Of a stretch of 64,000 nucleotides of DNA, positions 52,508 to 63,500 are shown piece after piece. The translations under genes and the position numbers were made by a program. Source of the DNA: an uncultured Alistipes sp. (GTDB lineage Bacteria > Bacteroidota > Bacteroidia > Bacteroidales > Rikenellaceae); assembly GCA_947623305.1 (NCBI GenBank), contig CANQGQ010000006.1, forward strand, positions 1-64,000, read 5' to 3'. The notes under the pieces were generated by a model, which searched no databases, was not told the DNA's origin, and saw only the letters and a program-made list of their open reading frames with translations. How positions within the stretch are numbered: the first letter of the stretch is position 1; every line of letters begins with the position of its first letter.

Positions 52508-53281
52508 ATGAAAAGAATTTTTTTGCCGGTACTCTGCCTGCTTCTGACCGTCGTTTCGTTTTCGGGCGGTGCGCAGAATGTCCGATTCGCCGTCATCGCC
52601 GACCCGCACATCGGCAGCGACGGTGCGGATGTCCATCTTCGCGAAGCGATTCGTTCGATCGACGCCGACCCCGATGTGGAGTTCGTGCTGCTGCTCGGCG
52701 ACCTGTCCGACAAGGGCGACACCGAGAGCTACTCCCGAGCGGTTGAAATACTGTCCTGTCTGAACAAGCCGTTCTACGTTACCACCGGAAATCACGATGC
52801 CAAGTCGTCCGAGCGTTACGCCCATTTCCGCGAAGCGTTCGGCCGCGGATATTTCGGTTTCGATGCCGGCGGCATACGCATCGTCGGCCTGCCGACAGGA
52901 CCGTCCGAGCCCGACTGTCAAGCGACCCTCTCCGACGACGATGCTGCCGCGCTGGCCGAAGCGTGCCGCGACTCATTGCCCGTAATCGTCGCTGCGCATC
53001 ACACGCCCGACCTGATTGCGCACGGTGCACAGCTGTTTTCAGGCATTGATACCGGCCGTATCGTTTTGTGGCTGGCCGGGCATATGCACCGCAATTCCGT
53101 GCATCCGACCCACCCCGGGCCCTCCGTGGTCAACGTTTCGTCGCTCGAAGACGGCCGCTACAACATCATAGAGATCGACGACGGCCTTTTGCGCATAACG
53201 ACCGTCGCGCCGCGTACCGCAACATCGGAATGCTGGTACGAAACCCGCCTGTACGAACCTTTTCAGCAACCGATATCCTAA
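52508..53281 (+). CDS. Exported calcineurin-like metallophosphatase
   Basis: A 257-residue dimetal phosphoesterase with a signal peptide (MKRIFLPVLCLLLTVVSFSGGAQ). The full motif set is present: AVIADPHIG, LLGDLSDKGD, VTTGNHDA, VAAHHTPDL and LAGHMHRN. Family members hydrolyse phosphomonoesters, phosphodiesters or cyclic nucleotides. The frame is open to 52238, but the signal peptide fixes the ATG at 52508. It is 12 bp upstream of the alkaline phosphatase gene; the pair forms one operon divergent from lacZ. Confidence 0.92.
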   Translation: MKRIFLPVLCLLLTVVSFSGGAQNVRFAVIADPHIGSDGADVHLREAIRSIDADPDVEFVLLLGDLSDKGDTESYSRAVEILSCLNKPFYVTTGNHDAKSSERYAHFREAFGRGYFGFDAGGIRIVGLPTGPSEPDCQATLSDDDAAALAEACRDSLPVIVAAHHTPDLIAHGAQLFSGIDTGRIVLWLAGHMHRNSVHPTHPGPSVVNVSSLEDGRYNIIEIDDGLLRITTVAPRTATSECWYETRLYEPFQQPIS

Positions 53282-53293
53282 AAATTAATAAAA

Positions 53294-54391
53294 ATGATGA
53301 AACGCTCATTTCTTCTTTTGTTCTGCGCCGTGTTGCTTTGCAATGCGCCGGTCGAAGCCCAGCGCAAGGCGCCCAAATCCGAAAAAGTCCGCAACGTGAT
53401 TTTGATGATCGGCGACGGTATGGGCCTCGGACAGACGGCCGCTTTGATGATCGAGAACAACTACGAGCCTTTGGCCTTCGACCGGGCGCAATACACCGCC
53501 GTATGCAAAACCTATTCGGCCAACAATCGCATTACCGATTCGGGCGCTTCGGCGACCGCCATGGCGACGGGCTGCAAAACCGCCAACAGCCATGTGGGCG
53601 TACTTCCCGACGGCACGGCAGTCGCGAACCTCACCGAACTCGCCCAAGCCAAGGGGCTGGCGACGGGAATCGTCGTTACGTCGCACCTCGCCGACGCAAC
53701 CCCTTCGGGTTTCGTGGCACACGTATCCGACCGTCATGAAAGCGACCGGATCGCCGAGATGTTCGCCGCCTCGAAGGTCGACGTGCTGGCCGGCGGCGGC
53801 CGCCAGTTTTTCAACGAACGCGAGGATGGCCGCGATCTGTTGCAGGAGATGCAGAACAAAGGTTACCTTTATGCACCGACGCCCGAAGATTTCTTTGCTG
53901 CCGACCGTCTGCCGGTAATCGGTCTTTTCGCACCGAAGTACATGGAACGAGCCCCGCGACGCGGAGACTACCTCGTCAAAGCCACCGAACACACGCTCGA
54001 CCTGCTCGCCCGCAACAAAAAGGGATTTTTCGCTATGATCGAGGGTTCGCAAATCGACGGAGCCTGCCACGGCAACGACAGCCAGGAAATGATTGCCGAG
54101 ATGCACGACTTCGAGCAGGCCGTGGGCCGTGCATTCGACTTCGCCGACGCGCATCGCGGAACGCTCGTGCTCGTCGTTGCCGACCACGAAACCGGCGGTC
54201 TGACGATCCTTTCGAACAACCGCGATTTCACCGCCTCGGAAAGCGGCATCGAGTACCATTACAGCACCACCAGCCACTCGGGAACGCCTGTCGTGCTCTA
54301 TGCCTACGGTGCAGGAGCCTACAATTTCAGCGGTGTCATGGAGAACACCGACATCTTTAAAATGATCAAGGCGCTGTTGCTTGGCAAGTAA
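53294..54391 (+). CDS. Exported alkaline phosphatase
   Basis: A 365-residue phosphomonoesterase of the PhoA superfamily with a signal peptide (MMKRSFLLLFCAVLLCNAPVEA). The first metal site is in VILMIGDGMGLGQ, the nucleophile Ser in ITDSGASATAMATG, and later ligands in EGSQIDGACHGND and VVADHETGG. It is shorter than E. coli PhoA but typical for the phylum. ATG codons at 53294 and 53297 are equivalent. It follows the metallophosphatase by 12 bp. Confidence 0.95.
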   Translation: MMKRSFLLLFCAVLLCNAPVEAQRKAPKSEKVRNVILMIGDGMGLGQTAALMIENNYEPLAFDRAQYTAVCKTYSANNRITDSGASATAMATGCKTANSHVGVLPDGTAVANLTELAQAKGLATGIVVTSHLADATPSGFVAHVSDRHESDRIAEMFAASKVDVLAGGGRQFFNEREDGRDLLQEMQNKGYLYAPTPEDFFAADRLPVIGLFAPKYMERAPRRGDYLVKATEHTLDLLARNKKGFFAMIEGSQIDGACHGNDSQEMIAEMHDFEQAVGRAFDFADAHRGTLVLVVADHETGGLTILSNNRDFTASESGIEYHYSTTSHSGTPVVLYAYGAGAYNFSGVMENTDIFKMIKALLLGK

Positions 54392-54413
54392 TCTGTTCCG
54401 ATACGAACGAAGA

Positions 54414-54441
54414 CGGGACACCCTCTGCGGAGGATGTCCCG
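54414..54441 (+). terminator. Hairpin between convergent phosphatase genes
   Basis: CGGGACA (54414-54420) pairs with TGTCCCG (54435-54441), with an inner CCTC/GAGG stem. No T-run; probably a shared terminator for the two converging genes. Confidence 0.55.
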
Positions 54442-54460
54442 TTCCTCATCTTACTGCCGG

Positions 54461-55753
54461 CTATTCGGCGGCGATCTTCACGTAATAGCGTCGCACGGCT
54501 TTCCAATCGTAATAAGGGGCCGTGTCGCTTTTGAGCGGAATGGTCGTTTCGCGTTCGTTGAGCAGGAATTTGACCAGCACGTGTCTCTTTGCGTTGCGAT
54601 AAAAAATCCATTGGATATTCCCCGCCATCGGCGTGATGGCATAGTCATTCCATACGGTCTCCACCTTCTCGGCATCGGCCTCGGGCGTGCTTGCGCCGTC
54701 GAGATTCATCAAAGCCGCCAACGGCATCAGCCCTTCGCCGTGTCCGAATCGGAGGTCTGCGGCAACGCCCCTTCCTGCCACGGCGCGGTCGGCACACTCG
54801 ATGAAGTCGCGCAGCAGCGGTTTCGCGATCGAGGCCGCGAGTTCGCCGGCCAATGCCGACGGGCCCTTGCGAAGGTATTGGTTGAGGTTCTGGAGCCGCC
54901 ACAGCGCATAGATTTCATCTTCGGTGAATACGTCGTACAGCGAAATCTCGGGCGTCGTGTCCTGCAGGATGGAGGCCACGGCGAACAGTTCGGTCATGAA
55001 GCTGCGGCGGCTCGCGATCTGCTTTTCGACGTACTCGCCGTCGGAGAACAGCGACTCCATGAGGCGTTCGGGCTGAATCCACTCGCTGCGTTTGGCATTA
55101 TAAAGGTCGCGCCACGCGCCGTCGCGGTAATACTCCTTGTATCGGCTCGTGTAAGGATTCAGATAACGGTTGTACGCACCGGCCGGCGCCTCGTCGATGA
55201 CGAGGTCGGGATTGCATAGCTTGAGGGCCGCATCGAACGTCCGCATGCTTTCGATCACCCGTTCGACGGCCGTCGAACGCGAAAATACGCTCGCCGGACG
55301 GCCTTTCGGCGATGACGCGAAAACCTCGGGATAGGCGGCGTACATGCGTCTGGCAATCGCTCGGTGTTCGTCCTTTCCGATTTGCGAGAGCTCTCCCGCA
55401 TGACCGTCGCATTGAGCGAAAATGAGGTCGATCCGATCTTTTATCTCCCTGCCGAAAGGGGTGAGCGCATCGGCCTGCGCCGCTGCCGAGAATAGATCCC
55501 TGAACTTGCGGTAGATGTTCTCGGTGGTATGGTAACGCGAACCGTGGCGGCCGAAATGGGCGATGTAGAATGGCACGTATCCGTCGGGAGCAGGCGTCGG
55601 GGTCTGCGGTTCGTAACGGTAGGCCATCGACGAACCGGCACTGTGTTCCACCGGATCGAACAGACGCTCTCGCACGGTCTGGGCGTAAAGCGGCATCGCC
55701 ACGAGCGCGAGCCATAACGCGAGGCCCTGCTTAAGGATCGACTTGTTTATCAT
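54461..55753 (-). CDS. Exported histidine phosphatase, MINPP/phytase-like
   Basis: A 430-residue clade-2 histidine phosphatase with an export signal (about 1-24, ending MPLYAQ). The phosphohistidine motif is IAHFGRHGSRYH (about 66-77) and the proton-donor region reads RFGHGEGLMPLAAL, HGE in place of the HAE of classical MINPP. Homologues in gut Bacteroides release phosphate from phytate, and that is the likely role; other phosphorylated substrates are possible. It lies 17 bp after the GH-A enzyme on the same strand. Confidence 0.85.
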   Translation of the reverse strand: MINKSILKQGLALWLALVAMPLYAQTVRERLFDPVEHSAGSSMAYRYEPQTPTPAPDGYVPFYIAHFGRHGSRYHTTENIYRKFRDLFSAAAQADALTPFGREIKDRIDLIFAQCDGHAGELSQIGKDEHRAIARRMYAAYPEVFASSPKGRPASVFSRSTAVERVIESMRTFDAALKLCNPDLVIDEAPAGAYNRYLNPYTSRYKEYYRDGAWRDLYNAKRSEWIQPERLMESLFSDGEYVEKQIASRRSFMTELFAVASILQDTTPEISLYDVFTEDEIYALWRLQNLNQYLRKGPSALAGELAASIAKPLLRDFIECADRAVAGRGVAADLRFGHGEGLMPLAALMNLDGASTPEADAEKVETVWNDYAITPMAGNIQWIFYRNAKRHVLVKFLLNERETTIPLKSDTAPYYDWKAVRRYYVKIAAE

Positions 55754-55770
55754 GCTGAAACGTTTTTAGG

Positions 55771-57276
55771 TTATTGTTCCGAAAATTCGACGATCGTTAC
55801 CGACAGCGGATCGAGCGTGATCGGGAATCGGCCTTCGACGGCCTTGCCCGAACGTCGTTTCTGCATCACGAATTGGCGGTCGTCGGGTTCGTAAGCGCGG
55901 ATTCCGTACGTGCGGTATTTCATGCCGCCGGCATACCCCTCCAAAGAGACTCGGCACGCTTCGGCATGCGTGGAGCGGTTCACCAAAAAGAGCGTCAGCC
56001 GGCGTTCGTCCCGATCCGTCGAGGCGTAGCAGCGCACCGTAGTCGAATGCAGGTCGGCTTTCCACAACAGTTCGTCGAGATGGTCGTTCCACAATTTGAC
56101 GGCCCACCCCATGGGGGCGATGGTATTGTCCATGTGCAGCGCCGACCAATACGTTACGTCGTCCGTCCAATGCGTCGCCCAGAAGTGGGCGTACTCTACG
56201 CCCGGGGAGGAGAGAATATAGCCGAAATGTTCGAAATTGGCCAACGCGATCCACGCCACGTTGTCGACATGAAGCGCGCTTTTTCCCGGCATGAACGCCG
56301 ACGCCTCGGTAACTTCGATTTTCCTGTCGCGCGCGGCCGGTGTTTCGGCCAGAAAACGCACGACCTCGTCGACTTCATGCAGCGGATACTCCGCAGAGCC
56401 TAAATAGCGGTCGTAACTGCCTATGTATTCGGCCTTGGCATACTGGTGCGGTACGATGTTATCGACATAATCCGCCAGCCGTTCCCCGTTCTCCGAATAC
56501 GAGAGCATCGTCGCGAGCCACGGACGGGTGAATCCGTTGACGCCGATTTCGATGGTCGGATCTTCGGCCTTCATCGCACGGGCCATCTCCAGAACGAGCG
56601 ACGCGCATTCAGCCGCCCACTCCGTGTCGTAGGCATCGTCGCGATTTTCCCAATAGTGCTCGTTGCCGATCTCCCAGAATCGGAAACCGCATCCGCACAC
56701 TCGATTGGCATATCGAACCATGCCGGCCGCAAGGCGCACCATCTCCTCGCGCGTGGGGTAGAACGGCTTGGCCAGCGAGCGGTCGACGGGATGGGTCGGA
56801 ATGATGATCGTCGGGTCGTCGATTCCCGCCTTGCGGCACAGGTCGATGAAGTCGTTGAAGTCCACCGTGGGCCGGAACCCGTCGCGGTTCAGCGGATAGC
56901 CGCCGTGCGACGGTTCGGCGTCGATGTCGGTCAGCGCGGCGTCGATGCCACGCGACTTGATGTCTGTCAAATACGGATAGAGCGGCGCATCCGGACGGGT
57001 CAGCAGATAGAGCGAATCGGGATGGGTGAACAGGTACCAGTCGCCGTATTCCCCCTCGTTGAAGCGCACGGAGCGCACCCCGAGATCGCGCAGCGCCTTC
57101 CACATCGGGCGGGCGCGATGTTCGGCGCGGTCGTGATCCATCAGCATGAACAGATTGATGCCGACGGGTCGTGCTGCGACCCTCTTTTTCGGAGCCGACA
57201 GGTCGACCCGGATGTCGTGCTGCGCGAAAGCCGATAGGGTCATGAACAGGGACAGGATAAGAAAAAGTCTCTTCAT
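55771..57276 (-). CDS. Secreted clan GH-A glycosidase, alpha-L-arabinofuranosidase (GH51)-like
   Basis: A 501-residue exported enzyme with a signal peptide (MKRLFLILSLFMTLSAFAQ). The acid/base Glu is in FRFWEIGNEHYWENRDD (about 208) and a candidate nucleophile Glu in KIEVTEASAFMP (about 319), followed by a C-terminal beta-sandwich (RRLTLFLVNRSTHAEACRVSL). This layout fits GH51, but GH39 or a related GH-A family cannot be excluded. It is the first gene of a two-gene unit with the histidine phosphatase and is divergent from the SusC genes. Confidence 0.72.
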   Translation of the reverse strand: MKRLFLILSLFMTLSAFAQHDIRVDLSAPKKRVAARPVGINLFMLMDHDRAEHRARPMWKALRDLGVRSVRFNEGEYGDWYLFTHPDSLYLLTRPDAPLYPYLTDIKSRGIDAALTDIDAEPSHGGYPLNRDGFRPTVDFNDFIDLCRKAGIDDPTIIIPTHPVDRSLAKPFYPTREEMVRLAAGMVRYANRVCGCGFRFWEIGNEHYWENRDDAYDTEWAAECASLVLEMARAMKAEDPTIEIGVNGFTRPWLATMLSYSENGERLADYVDNIVPHQYAKAEYIGSYDRYLGSAEYPLHEVDEVVRFLAETPAARDRKIEVTEASAFMPGKSALHVDNVAWIALANFEHFGYILSSPGVEYAHFWATHWTDDVTYWSALHMDNTIAPMGWAVKLWNDHLDELLWKADLHSTTVRCYASTDRDERRLTLFLVNRSTHAEACRVSLEGYAGGMKYRTYGIRAYEPDDRQFVMQKRRSGKAVEGRFPITLDPLSVTIVEFSEQ

Positions 57277-57697
57277 GTGGCAGTCGATTGTTTCACGGCA
57301 AAGATAGCGAAAACGAGATCGGAGTTCCTATCAAAAAACTGTCATAAATTGTAAGGTTTTTTATCCGGCGCAAAAAAATCGCGAACGACGTTCGTGCCGG
57401 CTTGCTGCCGACTCATAGGCTGCAGAAAAGCCGGACGGTGCGCTTTTTCGGTCGCGCGATCCATGCCCGTCCGGCCGCCTTGCGGCAAGATTGATACGCA
57501 ATTTTTAAAGATTCTGAAATAACGATGAAACAACTCGGAGCTACTTTGCCTCCGAATAAAAAGCGATCGGGCTGCCCTGTTTTTATGCGCGGTCGTCGAT
57601 TGATAAATCACTGCTAATACTTGAAATTTTCATTTCATTAATTCAGGAGATTGCTCGATACTTTTGTATAGCATAAAACCTCAAACTAAATGAAAGG
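57277..57697. other. Divergent intergenic region upstream of the SusC genes
   Basis: No gene is seen. It contains a GC-rich middle with partial inverted repeats (for example GCCGGACGG near 57430 and CCGTCCGGC near 57468-57477) and the promoter box for the SusC operon at 57659-57666. No anti-sigma or hybrid-sensor gene is present. Confidence 0.6.
57659..57666 (+). promoter_or_regulatory. -7 box of the SusC operon
   Basis: TACTTTTG matches TAnnTTTG, 31 bp before the ATG. TTTC at 57633-57636 is a weak -33 with a 22-bp spacer. Confidence 0.55.
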
Positions 57698-58300
57698 ATG
57701 AAACGAATCTGTTATCTGATTTTACGAGCGTTCGACCGAGGAACCTGGGTATGCCTGACGGTTTCGTGTTCGTTGTTCGCCCATGTTGCGGCATCGGCCC
57801 AGCCGACCTACGGACAGCCGGTCTACGACATCGCATCGAACGATCGGGGCGCTGCCGACACGTTCGGCGACGCTGCGATCACTCCGCAAGACGACGATTC
57901 GTCGAAAAGCGGAATCGACGAGCTCTTTTACGGCAAGGGGGTGGCCGGTCTCGGCATCCGGCCGACCGACGGCGCACCCGGAGCGGCGTTCGGAATGGAG
58001 ATTCGCGGATTGAAGAGTTTCCGCGGGACGGCCGAGCCGCTGATCGTTCTGGACGGCGTGCTGCTCAACCTCGCCTCATGTGATGCCGCGCAGGCGTTCC
58101 GCAAAGATCCCGATGACTATCAGGCGTTGCAAAATACGCTCGCTGCGATCAACCCGCACGACATCGAAAAGATCGAAGTGCTCAAGGATGCCGCATCGAC
58201 GGCTATCTACGGAGCTTACGGCGCGAACGGCGTCATCGTGATAACGACCAAAATGGGCGGCCGGAACGAGGCCCGCGGAGAGATCGTCGATTACCATTAG
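57698..58300 (+). pseudogene. SusC-like TonB-dependent receptor, 5' part (frameshifted)
   Basis: The 200-residue fragment has a long signal-like N-terminus (about 1-34), a low-complexity region, and a TonB plug domain: AAFGMEIRGLKSFRGTAEPLIVLDGVLLNL and IEKIEVLKDAASTAIYGAYGANGVIVITTK. Unlike ordinary SusC proteins it lacks the N-terminal CarboxypepD-reg-like domain and an obvious TonB box. The frame stops in DYH* at 58298-58300; dropping one base at about 58298 continues into the beta-barrel frame downstream. Probably one receptor gene of about 940 codons broken by a single indel or a sequencing error. Confidence 0.8.
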
Positions 58301-60527
58301 TAATATAGGTATCTCGACGATGTTCGACGGCGAACCGATGCTCTCGGGTCCGGAATACATCGCCATGATGCGATCGGCCAACCCGGGATTCGCAGTCTCC
58401 GGCACTCCGGCCGATTGGACCGCAGCCGCTACGCGCACGGCGCTCACCCACAGCCATTACATCAGTGCGGCCGGTACGAAAGATCGCATGCGGCACTTTC
58501 TGTCGTTGGGCTACGGCAGCGAGCGCGGCGTCATCGACCGCACCGACCGCAATTCGCTGAATCTGCGCGTCAACCTCGAACGCACGATGAACAAGGGCAG
58601 CCTGATCGGCGTGCGCGGTACGTTCGGACACACCAACACCAACATGACGCAGGGCACGGCTCCGATCGGCGCCATGAGTACCGTCAAGGCCATGACCATG
58701 GGCATGCCGCTGCACGCGGCCGACACTTACGGTTCGTCGCTCGACGACACTTCCGAGAAGTGGCTCGCGGCATACGACGACGCTGCGAGCGAATATTTCG
58801 TGTCGCAGTCGCTCTACTTCAAGGCGCTTCTCGTCAAGGGGCTGTCGCTCAACGTCGACGGCGGCATAGATTACCGCAGCAAGGAGCGCATGCGCTGGGT
58901 CGGCAGCGACGTATGGCGCGGTGCGGTGGAACAGGGCCGCGCTGCGAAGAGCAACAACCGCCTGCTGAATTACAATGTCTCGGCACACTTCAAATACGAA
59001 AATACGTTCGGCGGCAAACATGCGCTTACGGCGCTGCTCGGTGCGACCTACAACGGCAATACGCGCGTGAACAACCTCCTCGAGGGGTACAAGTTCTTCA
59101 ACGAATCGCTGCGTGCGCAGGGCATCCAGCTCGCCGAAAACGTGCAGCCGTCCGACGTGCTGCGCTCCTCGTCGCAGCAGACCGGACTTTTCGCCTCGGT
59201 ATGTTATGCGTTCGACGGCCGATATACGATCCATGCCGGCGTGCGCGGCGACTACACGTTCGACTACGATCCCGGATTCGGCGACATGACCTACTATCCG
59301 TGGGTTTCGGCCTCGTGGAATCTCATGGCCGAGCCCTTCATGTCCCGACAGAACGTCGTTTCGCAGCTCAAACTGCGCGGCGGCTGGGGACGCTCGGGCC
59401 GACAGACGCTCGACGCATACGACTACGGCGGGAGCTACATCACCGGCATCGCCCCCGAATTCGAATTCGAAAACGGCATAACCAATTATTACGACATCCG
59501 CTGGAACAATGTCAACGACGAATGGAACGTCGGAATCGACTTCGGCATGTTCGGCGACCGGCTGACGGTTTCGGCCGGCTACTACGATTCGGAGAGCACC
59601 GACCGGCTGCGTTACTATTACCACAAACGCACGGGCGCCTACGAATCGGTCTATTCCAACAGCGCCGTGGTCTCCAACCGCGGCGTCGAGGTCGGCATCG
59701 ACGGGGTGATCGTCTCCGACAGGGATTGGAAATTCTTGCTCGGCGCGTCGTTCAGCTACAACCGCAACCGCATAGAGAACACGGGAGCAGCCGATAACGG
59801 CGATGTATTGGGCAATTCGGTGGGCCGCTGGTTCGACCGCGACGTTACGGTCAACGTCAACCGCCGCGGCGAGAGCGTCGGCTCGTTCTACGGGTACCCG
59901 AGCCAGGGGATCGTCGAGAGCCGCCACATGCTCTACACGCCGCCGTTCTATGGACAGCGCCTGCAGGAGGGCGATATCAAGTTCATCGACACCGATGGCG
60001 ACGGCAACGTAACGGAAGCCGACCGGACGGTCATCGGCCATCCGCTGCCGGTCTACCGTTACGGGTTCACGGCCCATGTTTCGTGGCGCAAGCTGAGCCT
60101 TTCGGTGGGGATGGACGGCGCGGCCGACTTCGACATCCTCAATCTCAATCTGCTGAACACGGCGACCTATCGCACGGGCAACTTCTCCAACCTGCAGCGT
60201 TCGGCCTACGCCGAGGCCTATCCGGCAGGCGGACAGCCGCGCCTGAATGCCACGGGCGGCGACGTCGTCTCGTCGCGGTTCGTCGAGGACGGTTCGTATC
60301 TGCGGCTGTCGAGCATCCGAATCAATTACCGTTTCGACATCGGCCGCAAATGGCTGCGTTCGATCGACCTCTCGCTGACGGCCAAAAACGTCTGCGTCTT
60401 CACCGGATATTCCGGTTATTCGCCGCTGGTCAACAGCTATGGCTGCGATTTGAGCCGCTACGGGCTCGACAATGCGTCGTATCCCCTGGCTCGCACGTTC
60501 CTGCTCAGCGTCAGGGCAACCTTCTAA
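58299..60527 (+). pseudogene. SusC-like TonB-dependent receptor, 3' barrel part (frameshifted)
   Basis: It continues the previous entry in the next frame from SNIGISTMFDGEPMLSGPEYIAMM; the first ATG is at 58320 (735 residues from there). It holds the outer-membrane beta-barrel of a SusC/RagA receptor, with the usual repeated strand pattern, DGDGNVTEADRTVIGHPLPVYRYGFT and a terminal aromatic strand (PLARTFLLSVRATF). As an independent protein it would have no signal peptide or plug, so it is likely non-functional unless the frames are joined. The intact SusC gene starts 22 bp later. Confidence 0.82.
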
Positions 60528-60549
60528 CCCCCATTAAAAAGTGAAAACC

Positions 60550-63500
60550 ATGAAACAAATCAAATACGTTTGGCTGGTGTTGGCGCTGCTGTTGTCGACC
60601 GACCTCTTCGCGCAGATGACCGTCAGCGGACGCATCACCGACACCGACGGCAACGCCGTAGTCGGAGCTACGGTACTCGTCAAGGGAACCGCGATCGGTA
60701 CGAGCAGCGATGTCGACGGCAATTACCGGATCGCCGTGCCGGCCGGCAAAGACCAGGAATTGAATATCAGTTTTATCGGCTACAAACCCGCAGACATCGT
60801 CGTGGGCTCGCGTTCGCGGATCGACGTCGTTCTCGAAAGCGACCTGGCAGAGATCGACGAGGTGGTGGTCGTAGGCTACGGCACGCTGCGCAGAAGCGAC
60901 GTAACGGGAGCCGTGTCGTCGGTCAAGATCGACAAGCACGAGGCCGCGCAGGTCGCTTCGTTCGACAAGTTGTTGCAGGGCCATGCGGCCGGTGTGCAGG
61001 TAACGACCGGCAACGCTGCGCCGGGCGGTGCGGTGAGCGTCAAGATCCGAGGTACGAGTTCGTTCAACGGCACGGGCGAACCGCTCTACGTCGTGGACGG
61101 CATCATCCTCAACCCTTCGTCGCAAGATGTGAAAAACCCGCTCGGCAGTACGGGCCAGGAGGCGCAGAACGCATTGGCGTCGATCAGCCCGCAGGACATA
61201 GCCAGCATGGAGATTCTCAAGGATGCCTCGGCCACGGCCATCTACGGTTCGATGGGTGCCAATGGCGTGGTGCTCATCACCACCAAGCAGGGAAGCTCCG
61301 ACTCGCCGCGCATCGAATTTTCGACCATGGTCGATATTTCGACCCCGCGCAAGCATATCGACGTTCTCAACCTCGATGAGTTCCTCGACTACGCCGACGC
61401 CCTCGGCAAAGACCCCGGACTGGGGACGGACGTTACCCGCGACATGCTCGAAGCCCGCGACTGGCAGGACTATACCCTGACCAACGCTGTGAGCATCAAT
61501 TCGCGCGTCAGCGTCAGCGGCCGCAGCGACAAGTCCAACTACTATCTGGCCGGCGGCTACACGCGCAACAACGGCATCATCCGCAACACCAACGTGCGGC
61601 AGTACGATTTCCGCGTCAACTACGACCACCGCATCGCGAAATTCATCAAGGTGGGCACCAAAACCACCGTCGTCAACCGTAAGAACCTCATGACGCAGGG
61701 CACCGAACCCGGCGGTACGCAAAACTCCACGCGAGCCACGAGCATGATTCGTCAGATGCTCGGTTCGAAGCCTTTCGTTTCGACCTCGACGGAGGATCTC
61801 GGCGACGAAGAAAACTACCACGGCACCGACCTGTGGCTGAACAACTACGACGACAGCAGCGACGAGTTCCGTCTGAGCGGCAGCCTCTATGCCGACATCA
61901 AGCTGACGAAATGGCTGTCGTTCAAAACCACGTTCGGTGCGGACTACCGCAATAAAAACCGCACCCGTTTCTACGGCCAGTATCTCGACAACGGACTCAA
62001 CGGCCGCGCCGGATTCTCGGAGTTGGTGGCATTCCGCTACAATGTCGATAACATGTTGAGCATCAACAAGAGCTTCGAGAGCGGCCACCGCATCGACGCC
62101 GTGTTGGGCCTATCGGTCAACAGCGCCGAAAACCACAATTCGACCATCAACGCCCAGGACTTCCCCGACTATCCTACGCTGGAGTTCCGCACCGACGCCA
62201 TCCGCTACGCCAAAACGCAGGTTCCCGGCTACTCCGAGGACGCCAGCACGCTGATGTCCTACATCGCCCGCATGGTTTACAGCTACAAGGACCGCTACGT
62301 GCTGACGGCCACGTTCCGGGCCGACGGCAGCAGCAAATTCTCGAAAGAGAACCGCTTCAGTTACTTCCCGTCGTTCTCCGCCGCATGGCGCATCAACGAG
62401 GAGAAGTTCATGAAATCGGCCGCCTTCGTTTCGAACCTGAAACTCCGCGCAGGCTGGGGACAGGTCGGCAATCAAGGCCTCAGCCCCTACCAGACGCTGA
62501 CGACCTACAATTCGATGTACACGGCCAACCCCGATTCCAACTACTCGGTTTCGCCCGACGGACAGTTCATCATCGGCATCAAACCCAGCGTCATGTCGAA
62601 CCGCAATCTCAAATGGGAGACCACCGAACAGTACAACGTCGGTCTTGATGCCGGATTCTTCGACAACCGCCTCAGCATGACGCTCGATCTCTACTACAAA
62701 AAGACCAAAGACTTGCTGCAGCAAATTTCCATCCCGCTGTCGACCGGTTTCCCCACGATGTGGATCAACCGGGGCAACATCGAAAACCGCGGTCTCGAAT
62801 TCACCTTCGAAGCCTATCCCGTCGATAACGCCGACTTCACATGGAGCCTCGGAGGCAACATCTCGTTCAACCGCAACCGGATCGGCAACGTCGGCCTTCC
62901 CGAAGCACGCCACGGCAGCATCTTCGCTTCGGCCTTCGTGGGCGAGGAGATTTCCAACACCTCCGATTACTTCAAGATGCCGGCCAACATCTTCATCCAG
63001 GGCCGGCCGGCCGGTCTGTTCTACGGATTCAAGACCAACGGAATCGTTACGCCCGAAGCCATCGAGGCCGGCCTCGTTCCCTCTTACCGCGGCATCGCAC
63101 CCGAACCCGGCGACGTGTGGTACGTCGATACCGACGGCTCGGGCAATGTCGACGATATGGACAAGACCGTAATCGGCGACCCCAACCCTTCGTTCACCTA
63201 TGGTTTCAATACGTCGTTCCGGTGGAAGGCGCTCACCTTGTCGCTGATGTTCGACGGCGTTTACGGCAATCAAGTCGCCAACGGCAACCTGCTGCCCGAA
63301 ACCAACACTTCGCCCACGGGCAACAACCTCCACAACGTCCGCCGCGAGGCCTACTTCGACGCATGGAGCGAATCGAATCCCGATGGCAGCTATCCCCGTC
63401 TGAACCGTGCGGCGGGACAGACCCGCGATTTCACCGACCGCATCCTCGAGAACGGCAGTTACATGCGTCTGTCGTCGGCAACGCTCAGCTATCAGTTCAA

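Noticed and set aside
58233..60077. 614-codon minus-strand frame opposite the SusC-like barrel
   Set aside because: Antisense shadow without a recognisable domain or start signal; the plus strand encodes a clear barrel.
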